From Artocarpus heterophyllus (taxonomy: Eukaryota > Streptophyta > Magnoliopsida > Rosales > Moraceae): a stretch of 64,000 nucleotides of DNA. The notes beneath the pieces are model-generated. The model made no database searches and was not told where the DNA came from. It saw only the letters and a list, made by a program, of their open reading frames with translations. This document shows, in pieces, positions 1 to 11,530 of this stretch. Made by a program: the position numbers and the translations under genes. How positions within the stretch are numbered: position 1 is the first letter of the stretch; the number at the start of each line of letters is the position of its first letter. Where the stretch lies: contig CM046354.1 of assembly GCA_025403435.1 (NCBI GenBank), positions 41,923,779 through 41,987,778 of the forward strand, in the 5' to 3' direction.

Positions 1-690
1 CAGATTTGCTCCATCCACTGTGGCTTGTAAGCAAAAGAAGTGCATCAAGTTTCAAGGACTTAAAGGATCCATTCAACCACAATTGGTTGCCTTGCGAATA
101 TGGAATTATGGTGAATTGGTATCGTCAGCCTTGTCGGTGGAAAGCGACAATGTTGCTTACTTTGAGAATAGAGCGAGGACTTTAGGTCGACCTTAAAGGA
201 ACAACAGGAGGGGCAACAACAACAACCACCAGGCTCAAGCAAAGAATCAACACGACAATACCAATAGTAGGAGTAGCAATTTTTTAGGTAGCGGATGAAG
301 CAATCCATATAATTCTCATTGTCACTACTGCCAGCAACTAGAACATATCAAGAGAAATTACCCGATAAGGATTTTCTAGCAAGGATCCTAGACTAGAGAC
401 AGTGTAAACCATCACTTCTAAGCTCAGTCTTTTGCTCAGCCTTAACAAGGTCCTCAATCGTAGTTTCACCAATTCACCCCTCAACAGATGCACTATCCAA
501 CACAAGGTTATCAGTCACTAAATTTCTAGAGGAACTTCCATAGTATAGAGCATCCAGTTCAGCTAGTATATAGTCTCCTCCACCATAGCAGTATAGGTCG
601 ACAAACCCTGGACCTAGCAATGCTAATAGAGGAAAGAGAAAAGCTCCAGTCCAAGTCTATACCATAACCACAAGAAGTTTTGATGCCTAG
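1..690 (+). pseudogene. Ty3/gypsy gag, C-terminal part (window starts inside it)
   Basis: This is the end of the capsid/nucleocapsid gene of a Ty3/gypsy chromovirus, whose product packages element RNA. Frame 2 is open from position 2 to a TAA near 196 and includes the gag motif RFAPSTVA, also seen in the - strand gypsy gag near 61880. A basic, Asn/Gln-rich stretch follows, then a CCHC zinc knuckle at 320-361 (C-x2-C-x4-H-x4-Y). The last Cys codon is TAC instead of TGC, so the knuckle is broken. Further stops follow it (TAG/TAA near 375-395). The N-terminal half lies before the window. The next domain on the same strand is the protease. Identification as gypsy gag is firm; the exact 3' limit is not. 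Confidence 0.8.
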
Positions 691-699
691 GCTAGTAAC

Positions 700-1010
700 G
701 CGGTAGTTGACAATATGATTATTGTTTCACAGTCTTTAGCTCGTGTCTTATTTGATACTAGTGCCACGCATTTTCTCATTTCAAATTTATTTGTGAATAC
801 CTTGGGATTTAAAATACAGGAATTTAATGAAACCTTGATGATTACCTCACCCTTAGGGCAAATATATGTAAATAGTATGTGTAAATCTTGTAAAACAATG
901 ATTAGGGGTGAGATTTTGAGGAGTGATTTGATTGTAATCCCTATAAGCACCTATTATGTGGTCCTAAGAATGGATTGGTTATCCTGATATAATGCCATTA
1001 TAGACTATCA
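700..1010 (+). pseudogene. Ty3/gypsy aspartic protease domain
   Basis: Retropepsin domain that would cut the Gag-Pol polyprotein. An open stretch at 715-987 holds the active-site block, with the catalytic Asp codon at 754-756. The motif reads D-T-S-A where the family has D-T/S-G-A, so the flap glycine is replaced. The second hydrophobic block (LRMDWLS, near 970) matches the family C-terminus and is followed at once by TGA where an Arg is usual. It lies between gag and RT, as expected for gypsy. The ancestral identity is clear; as it stands the domain is inactive. Confidence 0.8.
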
Positions 1011-1109
1011 CCTTAGGAAAGTGACCTTAGGAGCAACGATCACCTACCAAGGCGGTGATAATCGAATAATGAGCTAATGATTCATGAAGACATGCTTTGG
1101 AAGACGATG

Positions 1110-2085
1110 AAACTTGTCATGTTATGGGCTTCTTATGAACCTAGAGGAAGAATCTAGTGCAGTAGGAAGGAACATAGTGATATCAGAGGTTGATGAGTTT
1201 CATGATGTTTTCCTTGACAAGTTACCTGAATTACCACCACATCGAGAAATCAAGTTTAATATCGAGTTACTCCCCAGTACCGCTTCGATTTCTATAGCAC
1301 CATACCAAATGGCTCTAATAGAAATGAAGGAACTAAGGAAGCAACTTTAGGAACTTGTAGATAAGGGATACATCTGGAACAATGTGTCACCATGAGGTGC
1401 ACCAGTTCTGTTTGCCAAGAAACATGGTGGTATTCTTAGGTTATGTATTGATTATTGACAGTTGAATCGGGTCATAGTAAAGAATAACTATCCACTACCA
1501 AGAATCGATGAGCTATTCAATCAGTTAGGAGGTTCTCGATACTTCTCAAAGATAGACATGTATTCAAGGTACCATCAGCTTAGAATCAAGGAGGAGGATA
1601 TTCCAAAGACAGCCTTCAGGACCCAAAACGAACACTTCAAGTTTCTGGTGATGCCATTTGGGCTGACGAATGCTCCTACAACTTTCATGGATTTAATGAA
1701 TTGGATTTTTAGCCCATATTTAGATCAGCTTGTGATTGTGTTTATTAATGACATATTGGTCTATTCCAAGACTTGGAAAGAGCATGAGCAACACCAAAGG
1801 ATTGTACTTTGGACTTTGTAGGAACATCAACTGTATGCTAAAAAGGAGAAATGCAAGTTTTGGTTGACTGAAGTCAAGTTTCTGGGACGCGTCATCTTTG
1901 ATAGGGTATCTTAGTGGATTCTTCTGAGATAGAATAGTGCAATGGGAATGACCAAGGAACGTGGCTGAGATCCGTGGCTTCTTAGGGCTTGCCAGATACT
2001 ATAGAAATCATGCAAGACTTCTCGAAGATAGCGGCTCCATTGACACTATTGATTTAGCAAAATATTCGGTTTGAATGAGATGCAG
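1110..2085 (+). pseudogene. Ty3/gypsy reverse transcriptase
   Basis: RNA-dependent DNA polymerase of the same gypsy element. The 1114-1350 stretch holds the N-terminal LPPHREIKFNIEL block. The 1462-1821 stretch holds [10 protein letters not shown], with the first catalytic Asp retained, then [10 protein letters not shown] and MPFGLTNAP. The catalytic box at 1741-1752 reads F-I-N-D where the family has F/Y-I/V-D-D; the first Asp is Asn, a G-to-A change, and alone abolishes activity. In-frame stops include TGA near 1392 (Trp site), TGA near 1456 (Arg site) and TAG near 1819. The domain runs directly into RNase H. This is a dead copy. Confidence 0.88.
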
Positions 2086-2530
2086 AATATGTGTATGCCT
2101 TCCAAGAGTTGACGAACCATTTAACCACCGCTCCAGTGCTGATCATACCAAGTAGTGACAAGCCATACGAAGTTTACACTGATATGTCAAGACGTGGACT
2201 CGGATGCGTATTGATGCAACACAGATGGGTTGTAGCATATGGATCACGACAGTTGAGACCTCATGAGCAGAACTACCCCACTTATGATTTGGAGCTTGCA
2301 ACAATAATTCATGCACCGAAGATTTAAAGATGTTATTTATACGGAGTGACATTCTAGATTTTCTTGGATCACAAGTGTCTAAGGTATTTGTTTACTTAGA
2401 ATGATCTAAATTTGAGGCAGTCAAAATGGATCGAGTTTATGGAAGAATACGACTTCACACTACAACATCTTCCAGGAAAAGCCAATGAAGTTGTAGATGC
2501 GCTTAGTAGGAAATCTTGTGGAATTCTCGT
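2086..2530 (+). pseudogene. Ty3/gypsy RNase H domain
   Basis: RNase H removes element RNA during reverse transcription. The stretch 2091-2327 starts with the RT/RH connection ([17 protein letters not shown]) and includes [13 protein letters not shown], with the first catalytic Asp at 2181-2183, and [15 protein letters not shown]. Past a stop at 2325-2327, the same frame gives the diagnostic C-terminal block with LPGKANEVVDALSRK around 2470-2512. Several Trp and Gln codons have become stops (for example near 2355 and 2397). It sits between RT and integrase as gypsy order requires. Confidence 0.85.
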
Positions 2531-2749
2531 TGTTCGGCGTTTGAGGATTGGAAAAGAAATGCTATGCTAAGTGACTATGGGCTGCAGTATTATGAAGATT
2601 GTGATCAAGTTTGGGCATACCGCATGGAATCTGCCCCAGTGCTTGTTCAAATGGTGAAGTAGAACCAACAACAGGATTAACATCTACAGGGGATATGGGC
2701 GTGAATTTAGAATAGAGAACAATTTAAAGAATAGGAAATACATGCAGAT

Positions 2750-3895
2750 AGGTCATTGTATTTCAGAAAATGTTTAGCGGTACCTACGATAGAAGAAGTG
2801 ACAAAGGCTGTAATGGACGGAGCCCACAAGTCTCGATTTGCTATTCATTCGGGAAGCACAAAGATGTATCACGATCTAAAAATGCAATATTAGTGAGAGG
2901 CATGAGAAAGGATGTTTTGGAATACGTCTCCAAGTGTGTGACTTGTCTTCAGGTGAAAACTAAATATCAAAAGTCTGCTAGACAACTTCAACTGCTTCCC
3001 ATTCCAGAGTAGAAGTAGGAGCACATTACATGGATTTCCTCATCAGTTTGCCAAGACGGAGCAGAAGCATGATGTAATTTGACTCGTTGTTGCTAGAATT
3101 ACAAAATCAATGCATTTTATGCCTTTTCGATTGATGTGTTCGAGGAGAGTCCTTGGAGAGTTATATCTCAAGAATATAGTTAGATTTCATAGAGTTCTAC
3201 TGTCTATTACTTCTGATAGGGATACTCAGTTTAACGCCAAATATTGGAAAAGTTTCCAAGAAGCACTAGGCATGGATTTGAACTTCAACACCGCTTGTCA
3301 TCCTTAGACTGATGGGTAGTCTGAGCTAGTTATTCAGATTCTTGAGGATATGTTACATGCTTGTATATTGGATTTTGGTAGAAACTAGAAGAGGCACTTG
3401 TATCTAGTAGAATTCGTGTACAATAAAAGTTACCAAGCTAGTATCGGTATGACACCGTTCGAGGCACTCAATGGAAGATCGTGTTGATCACTAGGATGTT
3501 GGTTAGAACCAGAGGATATGATCGTTATCGAACCTAATGAGATCTATGAGAGCAATGAGAAGATCACCGTGATTCGTGATTGATTGAAAGCTGCTCAAAG
3601 CCGACAAAAGAGTTATGCTGACAAGAGATGCTGGCCTTTGGAATTTGAAGTAGGTGACTTATTGCTCTTAAAGATTTCACTGTGCAAGGGTATTACGCGT
3701 TTTAGTGTAAGTGAAAAACTTGCGCCAAGGTACGTCGGATCATTCGAGATTACTCACCGTGTCGGTGTAGTTACTTATCAACTTAATCTTCCTCCTGAGC
3801 TTTCTCATATTCACAATGTCTTCCATGTGTCAATGCTTCGAAAATGTGTACTTGAGCTGAGCAAAGTTATTTTATTCTATGATGTACCGATCTAG
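2750..3895 (+). pseudogene. Ty3/gypsy integrase
   Basis: Integrase inserts the cDNA into the genome. Visible blocks in order are: the HHCC zinc-binding region ending in KCVTCLQVK (near 2935); the core with first Asp in HYMDFL (near 3025), second Asp in SDRDTQF (near 3217) and Glu in SELVIQILEDML (near 3320); and a C-terminal region at 3584-3895 with FEVGDLLLLKIS, KLAPRYVGSFEI and HNVFHVSMLRK. The acidic triad can still be recognised, but the frame is broken by frameshifts and stops. Two Gln codons have become TAG in the P-*-T-D-G-*-S-E block at about 3303-3321. The C-terminal block leads into a chromodomain, placing the element among chromoviruses. Confidence 0.87.
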
Positions 3896-4075
3896 GGAGA
3901 CACGACCTACAAGGATGTGCCGGCGTAGATCATTGATTGAAAGATAATAGGTTTGCGACATCATGACATACCACTAGTGAAAGTTGTGTGGTAGCACCAT
4001 GGAATTGATAAGGTAACCTAGGAATTAGAATCGATGATGCAAGAATTGTACCTAAATTTATTTTATTTTTGAGAT
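3896..4075 (+). pseudogene. Chromodomain at the integrase C-terminus (Tekay/Del-type chromovirus)
   Basis: Reading on from the integrase frame, this segment has the chromodomain pattern of plant Tekay/Del elements: TYKDVPA-stop-IID, then a HDIPLVKVVW strand, HHGIDKVT and ELESMMQELYLNLF, ending in a TGA. In the family this module is thought to steer integration toward heterochromatin. At least four stops interrupt it (near 3894, 3928, 3940 and 3993). The matching domain on the - strand at 24136-24427 supports the call. It ends shortly before the polypurine tract. Confidence 0.78.
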
Positions 4076-4106
4076 GATTTCTAATTTCGAGGACAAAATT
4101 CCGCTT

Positions 4107-4119
4107 AAGGGAGGAGAGC
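4107..4119 (+). promoter_or_regulatory. Polypurine tract of the gypsy element
   Basis: A purine run AAGGGAGGAGAGC sits immediately 5' of the TGTAATG that opens the 3' LTR. In LTR retrotransposons this tract resists RNase H and primes plus-strand synthesis. Its position fixes the LTR start at 4120. Confidence 0.8.
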
Positions 4120-4393
4120 TGTAATGCCTAGAAAGTAGCTAAGTTTAATCAGTAAGTAAAATGATGAATTAGTGTGCCTTATTATAATTCAAACTTAATC
4201 TAATCGTTTTGTGGCATTCTTCTAACTAATTTCACTTTTAATTATTTTTATTAGTTATCTTAAATTTTAGAACCAAACAATTTATCAAATTCCAAACAGG
4301 TCCCCTCTTACCAAAAACTTAGACACATATGAAACTACCCCACCAAAACCATGTGCTGGACATGGTATCTAGCTTGAAACTACCCTACTTTCC

Positions 4394-4505
4394 CTCTATT
4401 TATTCCTCACTCTCCCTGACTCTCTCACCACTCTCTCTTCTTTTCCTCTTTCTCTTCTTTTTCCCCTCTTTTTCTGTCACTCTCCTCTCTCTTTCTCTTA
4501 GCAAA
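4394..4505 (+). promoter_or_regulatory. Probable LTR core promoter with pyrimidine-rich tract
   Basis: CTCTATTTATTCCTCACTC starts a run of about 100 bp of C and T with very few purines. The - strand family member shows the same order in sense: CTCTATTTATATCTC, then an equally long pyrimidine run (23880 down to 23750). A TATA-like box followed by a pyrimidine-rich start region fits a plant LTR promoter. The transcription start is inferred only. Confidence 0.5.
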
Positions 4506-4942
4506 ATCCCACTTCTCCAAGCTCTATTTCCACTGATTTAGGAGAAGAAGCAAAGTTCAAGCCAACTTAAATAAGCACAAAGATCAATTTCAACCCTCTT
4601 TTTCAAGTTTCAAAGTTTTGTTTCAAAATTTTTCAATCTTTCTTGTATGTTGTAATCCAAGCATCCGTGAGCTTAAACAACGTTCAATTTGAGTTATGGG
4701 ACTTAGAACTAACATGAATCTAAGCTTGTTTGAGTTAAAACCAAATTAAAGTAAGTTTTTGCAATTTTTTTCAATTTTTGAAATACATTGTGAAATTTTG
4801 TTTAAATTTGGGGATTTTGTCTTTAAAAGGTTTAGAGTTGTTTCTTAGTGTTTTCTAGGTTGAAAATTGTCAAAACAAGTAATCAAGCTTGGAAAGCTAG
4901 GAAAGGCCGAGACTCAAAACTTGGAAGTTTCTAAATTTTGAT

Positions 4943-5117
4943 AGATCGGTAGGCCAAACTCATCGTTTGGCAGGCTAGATTCAAGAGTTTGGCAGGTCGA
5001 CATTTATTCTTTGATAGGCTAGATTCAAGTTGTTCGGCAGGCTGGACTTAGGTGGCCTGTAGGCCAAACATCAGTAGTTCGGCAGGCCGGACCACCAAGA
5101 AAATCAGTAGGTCGACT
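4943..5117. repeat. GC-rich palindrome array 1 (gypsy LTR, downstream of promoter)
   Basis: About eight degenerate copies of TTCGGCAGGCCGAA in about 175 bp, for example ATCGGTAGGCCAAAC, TTTGGCAGGCTAGA and GTTCGGCAGGCCGGAC. Spacing is roughly 20-28 bp. It lies about 550 bp downstream of the presumed promoter, so it would be transcribed. The - strand family member has an array at the equivalent place. Confidence 0.75.
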
Positions 5118-6291
5118 GGACTATGTGAATATAGTAGTTTGTCACTAATTTTCATTGTTTACTAATAGGTAGGAGGTTTTGACCTTTTAACATGAATATT
5201 TGGACTTTAAAGGCGCATTAAGACATCATGAAATAACATACTAAGGTAGAATGCTCTAAGTTAGGTATTGACAAATCTAGTTCACATCTAAGGTTGTTCT
5301 CGATTCCTAGAAGCTGACGTATAGTGGGGCGAGACTGCAGTGCATGTATTATCATGCTAGATGACAAGGTTGGACTCTAGACCCTCTTTCTTTGTTAGCC
5401 ATGATTTTAAAAGAGTTTGAACACAAAGTGTTTTCCTGAAAATGTGTTAAGGAATGATTGTGATATATTTAATTCAGTTATTTTTAGTAATTGTTAAACA
5501 ATGAAATGATCATAATGAACTGCATCATGAATGTAAATAAGAAAACTTGGTAATATGAGACTCTAGTAATGATATAAGTACTATAATAGTTAGTACCTAA
5601 GGAGTCGAGAACTCTATTTAGAATAAGACATCAGTGCATGATGCCACGATCAAAGATCAAGTCATGCAGAAAGCGACCTTAGGTGGAGGTCTTGAAACCT
5701 AGCTGGGCCACTATGGTCGTGATTTTTGATGGCTTTGCTCAAGATAGAATGAAAAATTTCATTTTCAGATGAATGTTGGACCGAAATGGTAAGCATGAGA
5801 TTAAAGGAGTTTTATTTACTGTGTTTTATAATCTTTGTATTAATGAAAGATTTATATATTTAAGTTAATGTTTTCAAAACCTAAGTCCTACTAAGCTTTT
5901 CACTGACAATTTTATTTATTTTAAAAATTCCCCCTTTAGGTGGTTCGCAGCATATTGTTGATTGGGGTACTATTGAACGAACATGTAGACCGTAGGAGTT
6001 TTAATTAAGCTATTTGCTTATTTAATTGTTCTTTATTTGGATTAGACTATGGTTGTATTTTACTTATGTCGGTACTATGTGTGTGCACAAATGTGGTTCT
6101 GGTATGGCTTGACTCGTTCTCACTAGTCTTTACTATTTTAAGTTACTTTAGCTTAGAGATAATTATCTAAAAATTTTAAATTTACCACATTTTTATAAAT
6201 AACTGATTAATTAATTGGCGAGTTTAGTTAAAGTTTGCTTAATTAATTTAATTAAACTACCACATCACCACCCGGTTTTGGGTTCGTGACA

Positions 6292-7394
6292 TGACGATAT
6301 ATTGAATCGGGATAAAAGGTTAAATTGATTTGATTAATAATTCCATTTGTTTGAATCAATTCACTTTTGATAATCATATGTGTTATGTCTTATTCCTGAA
6401 ATGAATAATGGGCCCTTATTCTTGACTTATGCCATTTGATGTACCAAAGGGTGACATCTTGATTTGATGATAGTACGCATACCAGTACGTTAAAGACATG
6501 ACTCTTAATTGACGTAGATCCATTGTTTATAGATATGGAATCCATAGCTCTTTTATAGAGTTAATGATATTCTCTTATAAGCATTATTATGTAATTGAAA
6601 GATTAGAGCGTTCAACCATTCGGATACATAGGTGTAACTGAATGGAATACTATTTATGAATAGTAAGTTTTCTAATGGTGAGATAATAGAATATAAGATA
6701 AAAATAATCAGGAAGGTAATACAGAATTTATCCTTAAGCCGATTATGAATATTATATGGGGATGTTGCATATTATGATATGTCATGGACAATTAGCTCAT
6801 TGGAGCTTTGTAATTTTATATAAATTGAGAGTACGACTCTAAGCTTTTAGTGGAGTGACATTAGGATTGATAATTATAAAATATATATCTGAGATAAATT
6901 ATTTCATAATTATAGGAGTTTGATCTATATATGTCCATTAAGTCCCCTTTATTAGCTCATAATAATTCTTGTAACGATACGATGTATTCTTCCTACATAT
7001 TATTAACTTATATTAACTAGAGATTGGCTAAAATTTGAGTTGATTGGATTTAATAATTTATGATTGGTTTATTGGTTGAATTAATTTTGTGAATTAATTC
7101 AAGATAAACATATTGAATATTTGGATATATTTTATTTGTATGGGTTTATCTGTACATGACTATTTAAATTAGATAACTTTTCTATTAGATTATTTGAATT
7201 AGAATTGAGGCACTATAAAGGATACCTAGGTCAAATAAGATATGATTCATCTAATTGGTTGAGATAGGATTAATTAAATCAGCTTGAGGAGTTGAAGTTT
7301 GATTCGTACTTCTAGATCGCGATGGTGTGGTCGATCGCACCTTTGTATCGTGGTCAACTGTTGTAATAACTGCCGTTTTCTTTAACTGACGATA
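6292..7394 (+). repeat. Copia-A 5' LTR, first visible segment
   Basis: The segment opens TGACGATATATTGAATCGGG and aligns by eye with the middle of other copia-A LTRs (for example 26651 onward, and reversed at about 55505 downward). Shared blocks include the 'agggtgacatc' and 'cacaattatcaactc' regions (in reverse). It is interrupted on the left by the gypsy element and on the right by an LTR inserted at 7395. Where other copies have a GGCAGGCC array, this one has a different GC-rich stretch (7313-7362) built on GATCGCGAT, GATCGCACC and ATCGTGGTC. Confidence 0.75.
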
Positions 7395-10300
7395 TGTAAC
7401 ATTTAATGATTTCATGCTACAATGTGAATGCAAGTATGACTTAGAAGCACATTTTGTATGATAATTCTAGTATGATATTTATGATTATGAAATTTATTAT
7501 GAACTAATGATTTATTTTGTAGTGGATGGACAAGGGAAATTCCAACGATATAAAGTACCTAATGTATAATTATTATGTTTTATTTGTAAATTGTTTGTTT
7601 TAGTTAGCTATATGGAGCTTTATTTTTTGGATATGATATTTTGATTCTTATAAATTTTAGAATTTGATTTAGGAATTTTTGATTTTTGCAAAAAAAAAAG
7701 AAAGAAAAAAGACATCACTGTAGCTGTGAATAGTGCTAAATGACATCACTGTAGTTGTGAATAGTAAATTGACAATACTGTAGCATTGTCATCTTCCTTG
7801 TGAAAGTTACAGTAGCACCCAAGTTGATGAAATTTTTTCACTATTTTTCCTCACTCTTTTATACTCCAAATCACTCCAAAACTTACCCCAAACCTATCTA
7901 GACCATCATTTGTGAGAATTGAATGCAATTTCTTGGACTCCACCATGGAACCATTTTCTTTTTTTTTTCCACTACTGATATCATGCATGACCGACAACTC
8001 TAACTCACTCATGTTCCCCTCCCTCACTCTCATTGTTGTTCTCATCCTCCTTACAACTAAGGAAACGTACAAAGCCATTATTTATTGGATGTGAACCCTC
8101 CCTTTCTCTACTTTTCCATATTATTCTCCCAACACCTCATATCCCCCACGTCTTCATCATCATCATTTCACCTAATCGTTTTTGGCTGCAGTCTGCTTTA
8201 CAACCAGGCCATATCATAGACCACAAACTCCTTTACTCCAGCATTCTCTTCTCCTCTTCTCTTCCTTTCTTTCTCACGTTCTCCGTTTTAAACACTCACG
8301 GCCAAGACAACCCAAGAGCACACGAGCACTCCTTTGGCCACCTTATGCCACCCATTGCAGGTCTCTAAACTCTAGTATCAACACTCTCAAACACTTCCCA
8401 AATAGAGAACAAAGCATTCCTTCAAAACCGGAAGCTCAACGGATGAGTTACGTTGCGTTTTGTCGAAATTGTTGTTGGGACAGAACAAAATTTTTGACCA
8501 CGTTTTGAGGTTGGTTTTCTATCTAGTTTTATACCAAATTTTTACTATGATATTATGGTGTTTGTGGGAATGATTTCATGTGATTTAATGTCTGATTTTA
8601 TTTTAAGAAACAAAATTTTTATGAATATCATTAAAAATCCCATTTTTAGGAAAAAACCCATTTTTTGAGATTTTTCAGAAAGAATAGACATAAGATTTTG
8701 AGAAAATTTCTTTTGGGCATTGTTTACATATATGATAGGCATCTTCCACAAGAATTTCGGATTCATATAAGCTATTTTTGATTTCTTTGAAAACTTATAC
8801 TAAATGTTATTCTTATGGTCCTTAAACTACCTTTAAATGTAATGATTTATTTGATGATGTTATGGGATATGTTTAATGCTAGAAAAATTTGTGAATCCTC
8901 ATCTATATGTCTAGTTTATGTCTACAAATTTTTAGCTTCATGCATATATTAAAATTAGAGAAGTAAATCATAGAATAAATACTACTCACTGTTTTGGTAT
9001 TTTTATTGCAACGTTTTTGTTAAAGTTGGTGCAGTTGAAAAATACTTAGAGTCATCTAAACATCATGAAAATAAATTTAATACTAGAAATGGATGTTAAG
9101 AATATTATACTAAAATTTTAAATCAATTGAAATTTCGTGTGATTTTATAAAAATTGTTGATAATTGACTGCCTATTTATAGTTTAATATGGTAGATTGCT
9201 TTAATGATTTTTAAAATGTTAGAAAGATGGTTATACTAGCTCAAATTTAATGAAATTAATTTTGATATTAGGTCTAGATGTCTAGTATGGCCTGTAAAAA
9301 TTTCAAAGCCATTAGAATTTTAGTGATTTTTCTAAAATTCGTTTATTGTCACTGCTTGAACCAAAATTCCAAAAACAGAGGCATGATTTGTAGTGCTTGA
9401 AAAAATGACTTAAATTGATCCAATTGTAATAAAATTAAATCTAGTGATTCTTATAGATGTTTATAATGTGTGATAAAAAGTTCAAGTCATTTCAAATTTT
9501 GTGTGATTTTTTAAAATTCATGGAATGCTGGCTGTCTAGGTTGTTCGTTCAAAAACTGAGTTGTGTCTTGAAAAATATGAAAATGGTACTTTGACTAATC
9601 TAAATGTCATGAAATTTATCCTGGTGATATATATACATGTTAGGAATGTTTTGTAAAACATTTTGATAAAAATCATGGAGTGTTAGCTATCGGGTTAAGA
9701 TATTGAACCTGTCTAAAATGTGATAATAGTGTAAGTTAGGTTAATTGGTCAAGTGTGATATTGCTTGTTGTAATGATGTAGAATGTGATGTTTTAAGTAT
9801 GTTCTCATACCAAGAATGTTTCTTTTATCGACATTTGAAGCACTTAAGCCTTTGGAAGTATGAAGGAAACCATCAACATGTAAGAGGTTAATTAAAATTT
9901 CTACAAGTCAAGTAAGTATATTCTCACCTGCGACATGATTAAGAATTATGAAAAGTTTTGAGAAATGTTATGTTTTATTACATCATTAATTTTTATGCAT
10001 TTCTCATTCAAAAGTTTCCTTTTACCATGGTTTTGAAGAAGGTCTTTTTATAAATGTTTTTAATGTTATTTTATGATGCATATGACGTTTTTACAAAAAT
10101 ATATGTATCATATAATTAAGGCGTTATACACCCAATGATGATGTTTGTCCTACAAGGTTGACTTCTCATGTTTGGTTTAGGATTAGCTACCCTCTCCTCT
10201 CATGACGACATGCAATAATGATATTAATAGTGCAACGCCAGGGTCCTAAAGGATAAAATAAATATTTTTAATATGGAAAAAGAAAAAAGAAAATTATATT

Positions 10301-11006
10301 CTTACAAATTGTACTTTATGCACTGTAATGACTATGTCAAAGAGGAAATGGTTTATGCTATGATTAAAATTTTATAATGTTTTGTGAGATTACATAATGT
10401 ACTTACTAAGCTGAACGCTTATATAAGTTAATCATGTTGCAGACAAGGGTAAGGCTATAGTTATGGATGTAAAATGGATGGATAGATGTATGGGCAAGGA
10501 TGTCAATATTGGATCACAGAGCTATGACATGAAATAAAACAATAATAATACTATATTTTTTAATTTAATTCTATACATTATGGGATATTTTTATGGACTT
10601 TGCTTTGTAATAATTTATGAGCTATAATTTGCTTTCATATTTCATATTTATTATGTTAAATTAACTATTTCCGTAGGAAATTAGTTAGTCGAATACATTG
10701 GGTATTCTATCGGGTTAACCAAGGAGGAAAACCTATTATGGTAAGTTAGTATTGAGTTTTTTCTTGAAAGTGAGATTCCCTCAACTCATAGCAAAATTTA
10801 TTTCAAAATAGCCCAATTGTTTAAAGGACAATAAAATTTTTTATTCATATGTTTACAAATTAATATTAAATAATAGAAAAAAATTAGACCAAAAATCCTA
10901 GGTTAATAATTAGATAATACTTATAAGTTTAGGTTTTCCCATCAAATAATTAAGAGATAACGATGAAAGTTAACGGTTCTTGTGATGTCTATAAGGGGGC
11001 GTTACA
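7395..11006 (+). repeat. Large solo LTR, type 2 (about 3.6 kb), nested in the copia-A LTR
   Basis: It starts TGTAACATTTAATG and ends GGGGGCGTTACA, giving a TGTAAC/GTTACA terminal inverted repeat. A - strand relative at 16673-19762 shares both ends, the CTTTTATAC promoter-like block (7856 here), the CATGTTGCAG block (10433 here, reversed near 17305) and an ACTGTT/AGCAGTGAGCAG region. Flanks are CGATA and (A)CCATA, a one-base-offset imperfect duplication. No gag or pol frame is present, so I read it as a solo LTR, probably of a Ty3/gypsy family. The few open frames inside it (for example 8033-8368) are pyrimidine-rich LTR sequence and not genes. Confidence 0.6.
7711..7815 (+). repeat. Short tandem repeats with CACTGTAGC core
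   Basis: Three imperfect units of about 30 bp begin GACATCACTGTAGCTG, GACATCACTGTAGTTG and GACAATACTGTAGCAT; a reversed form, TTACAGTAGCACC, follows at about 7806. They lie 40-140 bp upstream of the CTTTTATAC block, so they may be promoter elements of this LTR. Confidence 0.65.
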
Positions 11007-11516
11007 ACCATAGTTGGTAACAAAAAGTGTGCTCACATGTTTTTTAATTAGAAACTATTTTAAACTCGAATTTTGAAGTCTAATTTGATAAGAACTAAAC
11101 CTAGATTCGACCATTATAAAAGGGGAGCTATTTTCCATTGTTCTTCAGGTCATTTGAGAAGCATAGAGTGAGTACTCTAGTGAAAGAAACTTTGAAACTC
11201 CTAGAGATCTATTGTTTAACATTTGGAATCTTAGCTCTTAGTTTTCTCAAGTAGTTGGAAGGAAAGTCACTAGAGGAAGACTGTACAAAATGCGACGACC
11301 CGTACTCTGATCGTGGATAAAGAATAGCAAAGAGGATTATTTGGTTGAGGCTCTTCTAGAACGTTCTTCTCTTATTGGCTTACTGTAGACTTTGATATAC
11401 GAAAGAGATACGTAAGATCTATTATTAATTTACGTACTTAGCATGTCAAACTTGATATTTGGAAAAGGTTTTGATTTAAAAATTTTTAAAATTCTGTTGC
11501 ATATCATTTTCTAACA
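11007..11516 (+). repeat. Copia-A 5' LTR, last segment (promoter to LTR end)
   Basis: Continues the copia-A LTR after the insert. It has TATAAAAG at 11116-11123, then the transcribed part, with blocks matching all other copia-A LTRs (AAACTCCTAGAG, GTTGGAAGG, GTTGAGGCTCTTCTAGAACG, AAGATCTATTATTAATTTA). It ends CATATCATTTTCTAACA, immediately followed by the primer-binding site. The other family members end TTTCCAACA. Confidence 0.82.
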
Positions 11517-11518
11517 AT

Positions 11519-11530
11519 TAATATCAAAGC
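11519..11530 (+). promoter_or_regulatory. Degenerate primer-binding site (initiator Met-tRNA type)
   Basis: TAATATCAAAGC directly follows the LTR end. It matches the plant iMet-tRNA-complementary site TGGTATCAGAGC at 9 of 12 bases. It fixes the LTR/leader boundary and the + orientation of this copia element. Confidence 0.7.

Larger units (their letters stand above)
4120..6291 (+). repeat. 3' LTR of the gypsy chromovirus (about 2.17 kb)
   Basis: It starts TGTAATGCC after the polypurine tract and ends GGTTCGTGACA, giving TG...CA ends. Its length of 2172 bp agrees with the - strand family member at 21971-24135 (2165 bp), which has the same start and end. It holds a TATTTAT promoter-like box and a long pyrimidine run (about 4394-4505) and a GC-rich palindrome array (4943-5117). 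The DNA just after it continues a copia-A LTR with TGACG, the expected 5 bp target copy. The element therefore inserted into that LTR, and its 5' half lies left of the window. Confidence 0.87.

Noticed and set aside
4943..5117. GCCGAC-like cores as plant dehydration-response (DRE/CRT) sites
   Set aside because: Only a few units contain exact GCCGAC; most read GCCGAAC, GCCGATC or GCCAAAC, so the match does not explain the array.
8033..8508. Two overlapping + strand frames of about 110 codons in an otherwise non-coding LTR
   Set aside because: Low-complexity, pyrimidine-rich composition, overlapping frames, no domain, and no conservation in the - strand relative.
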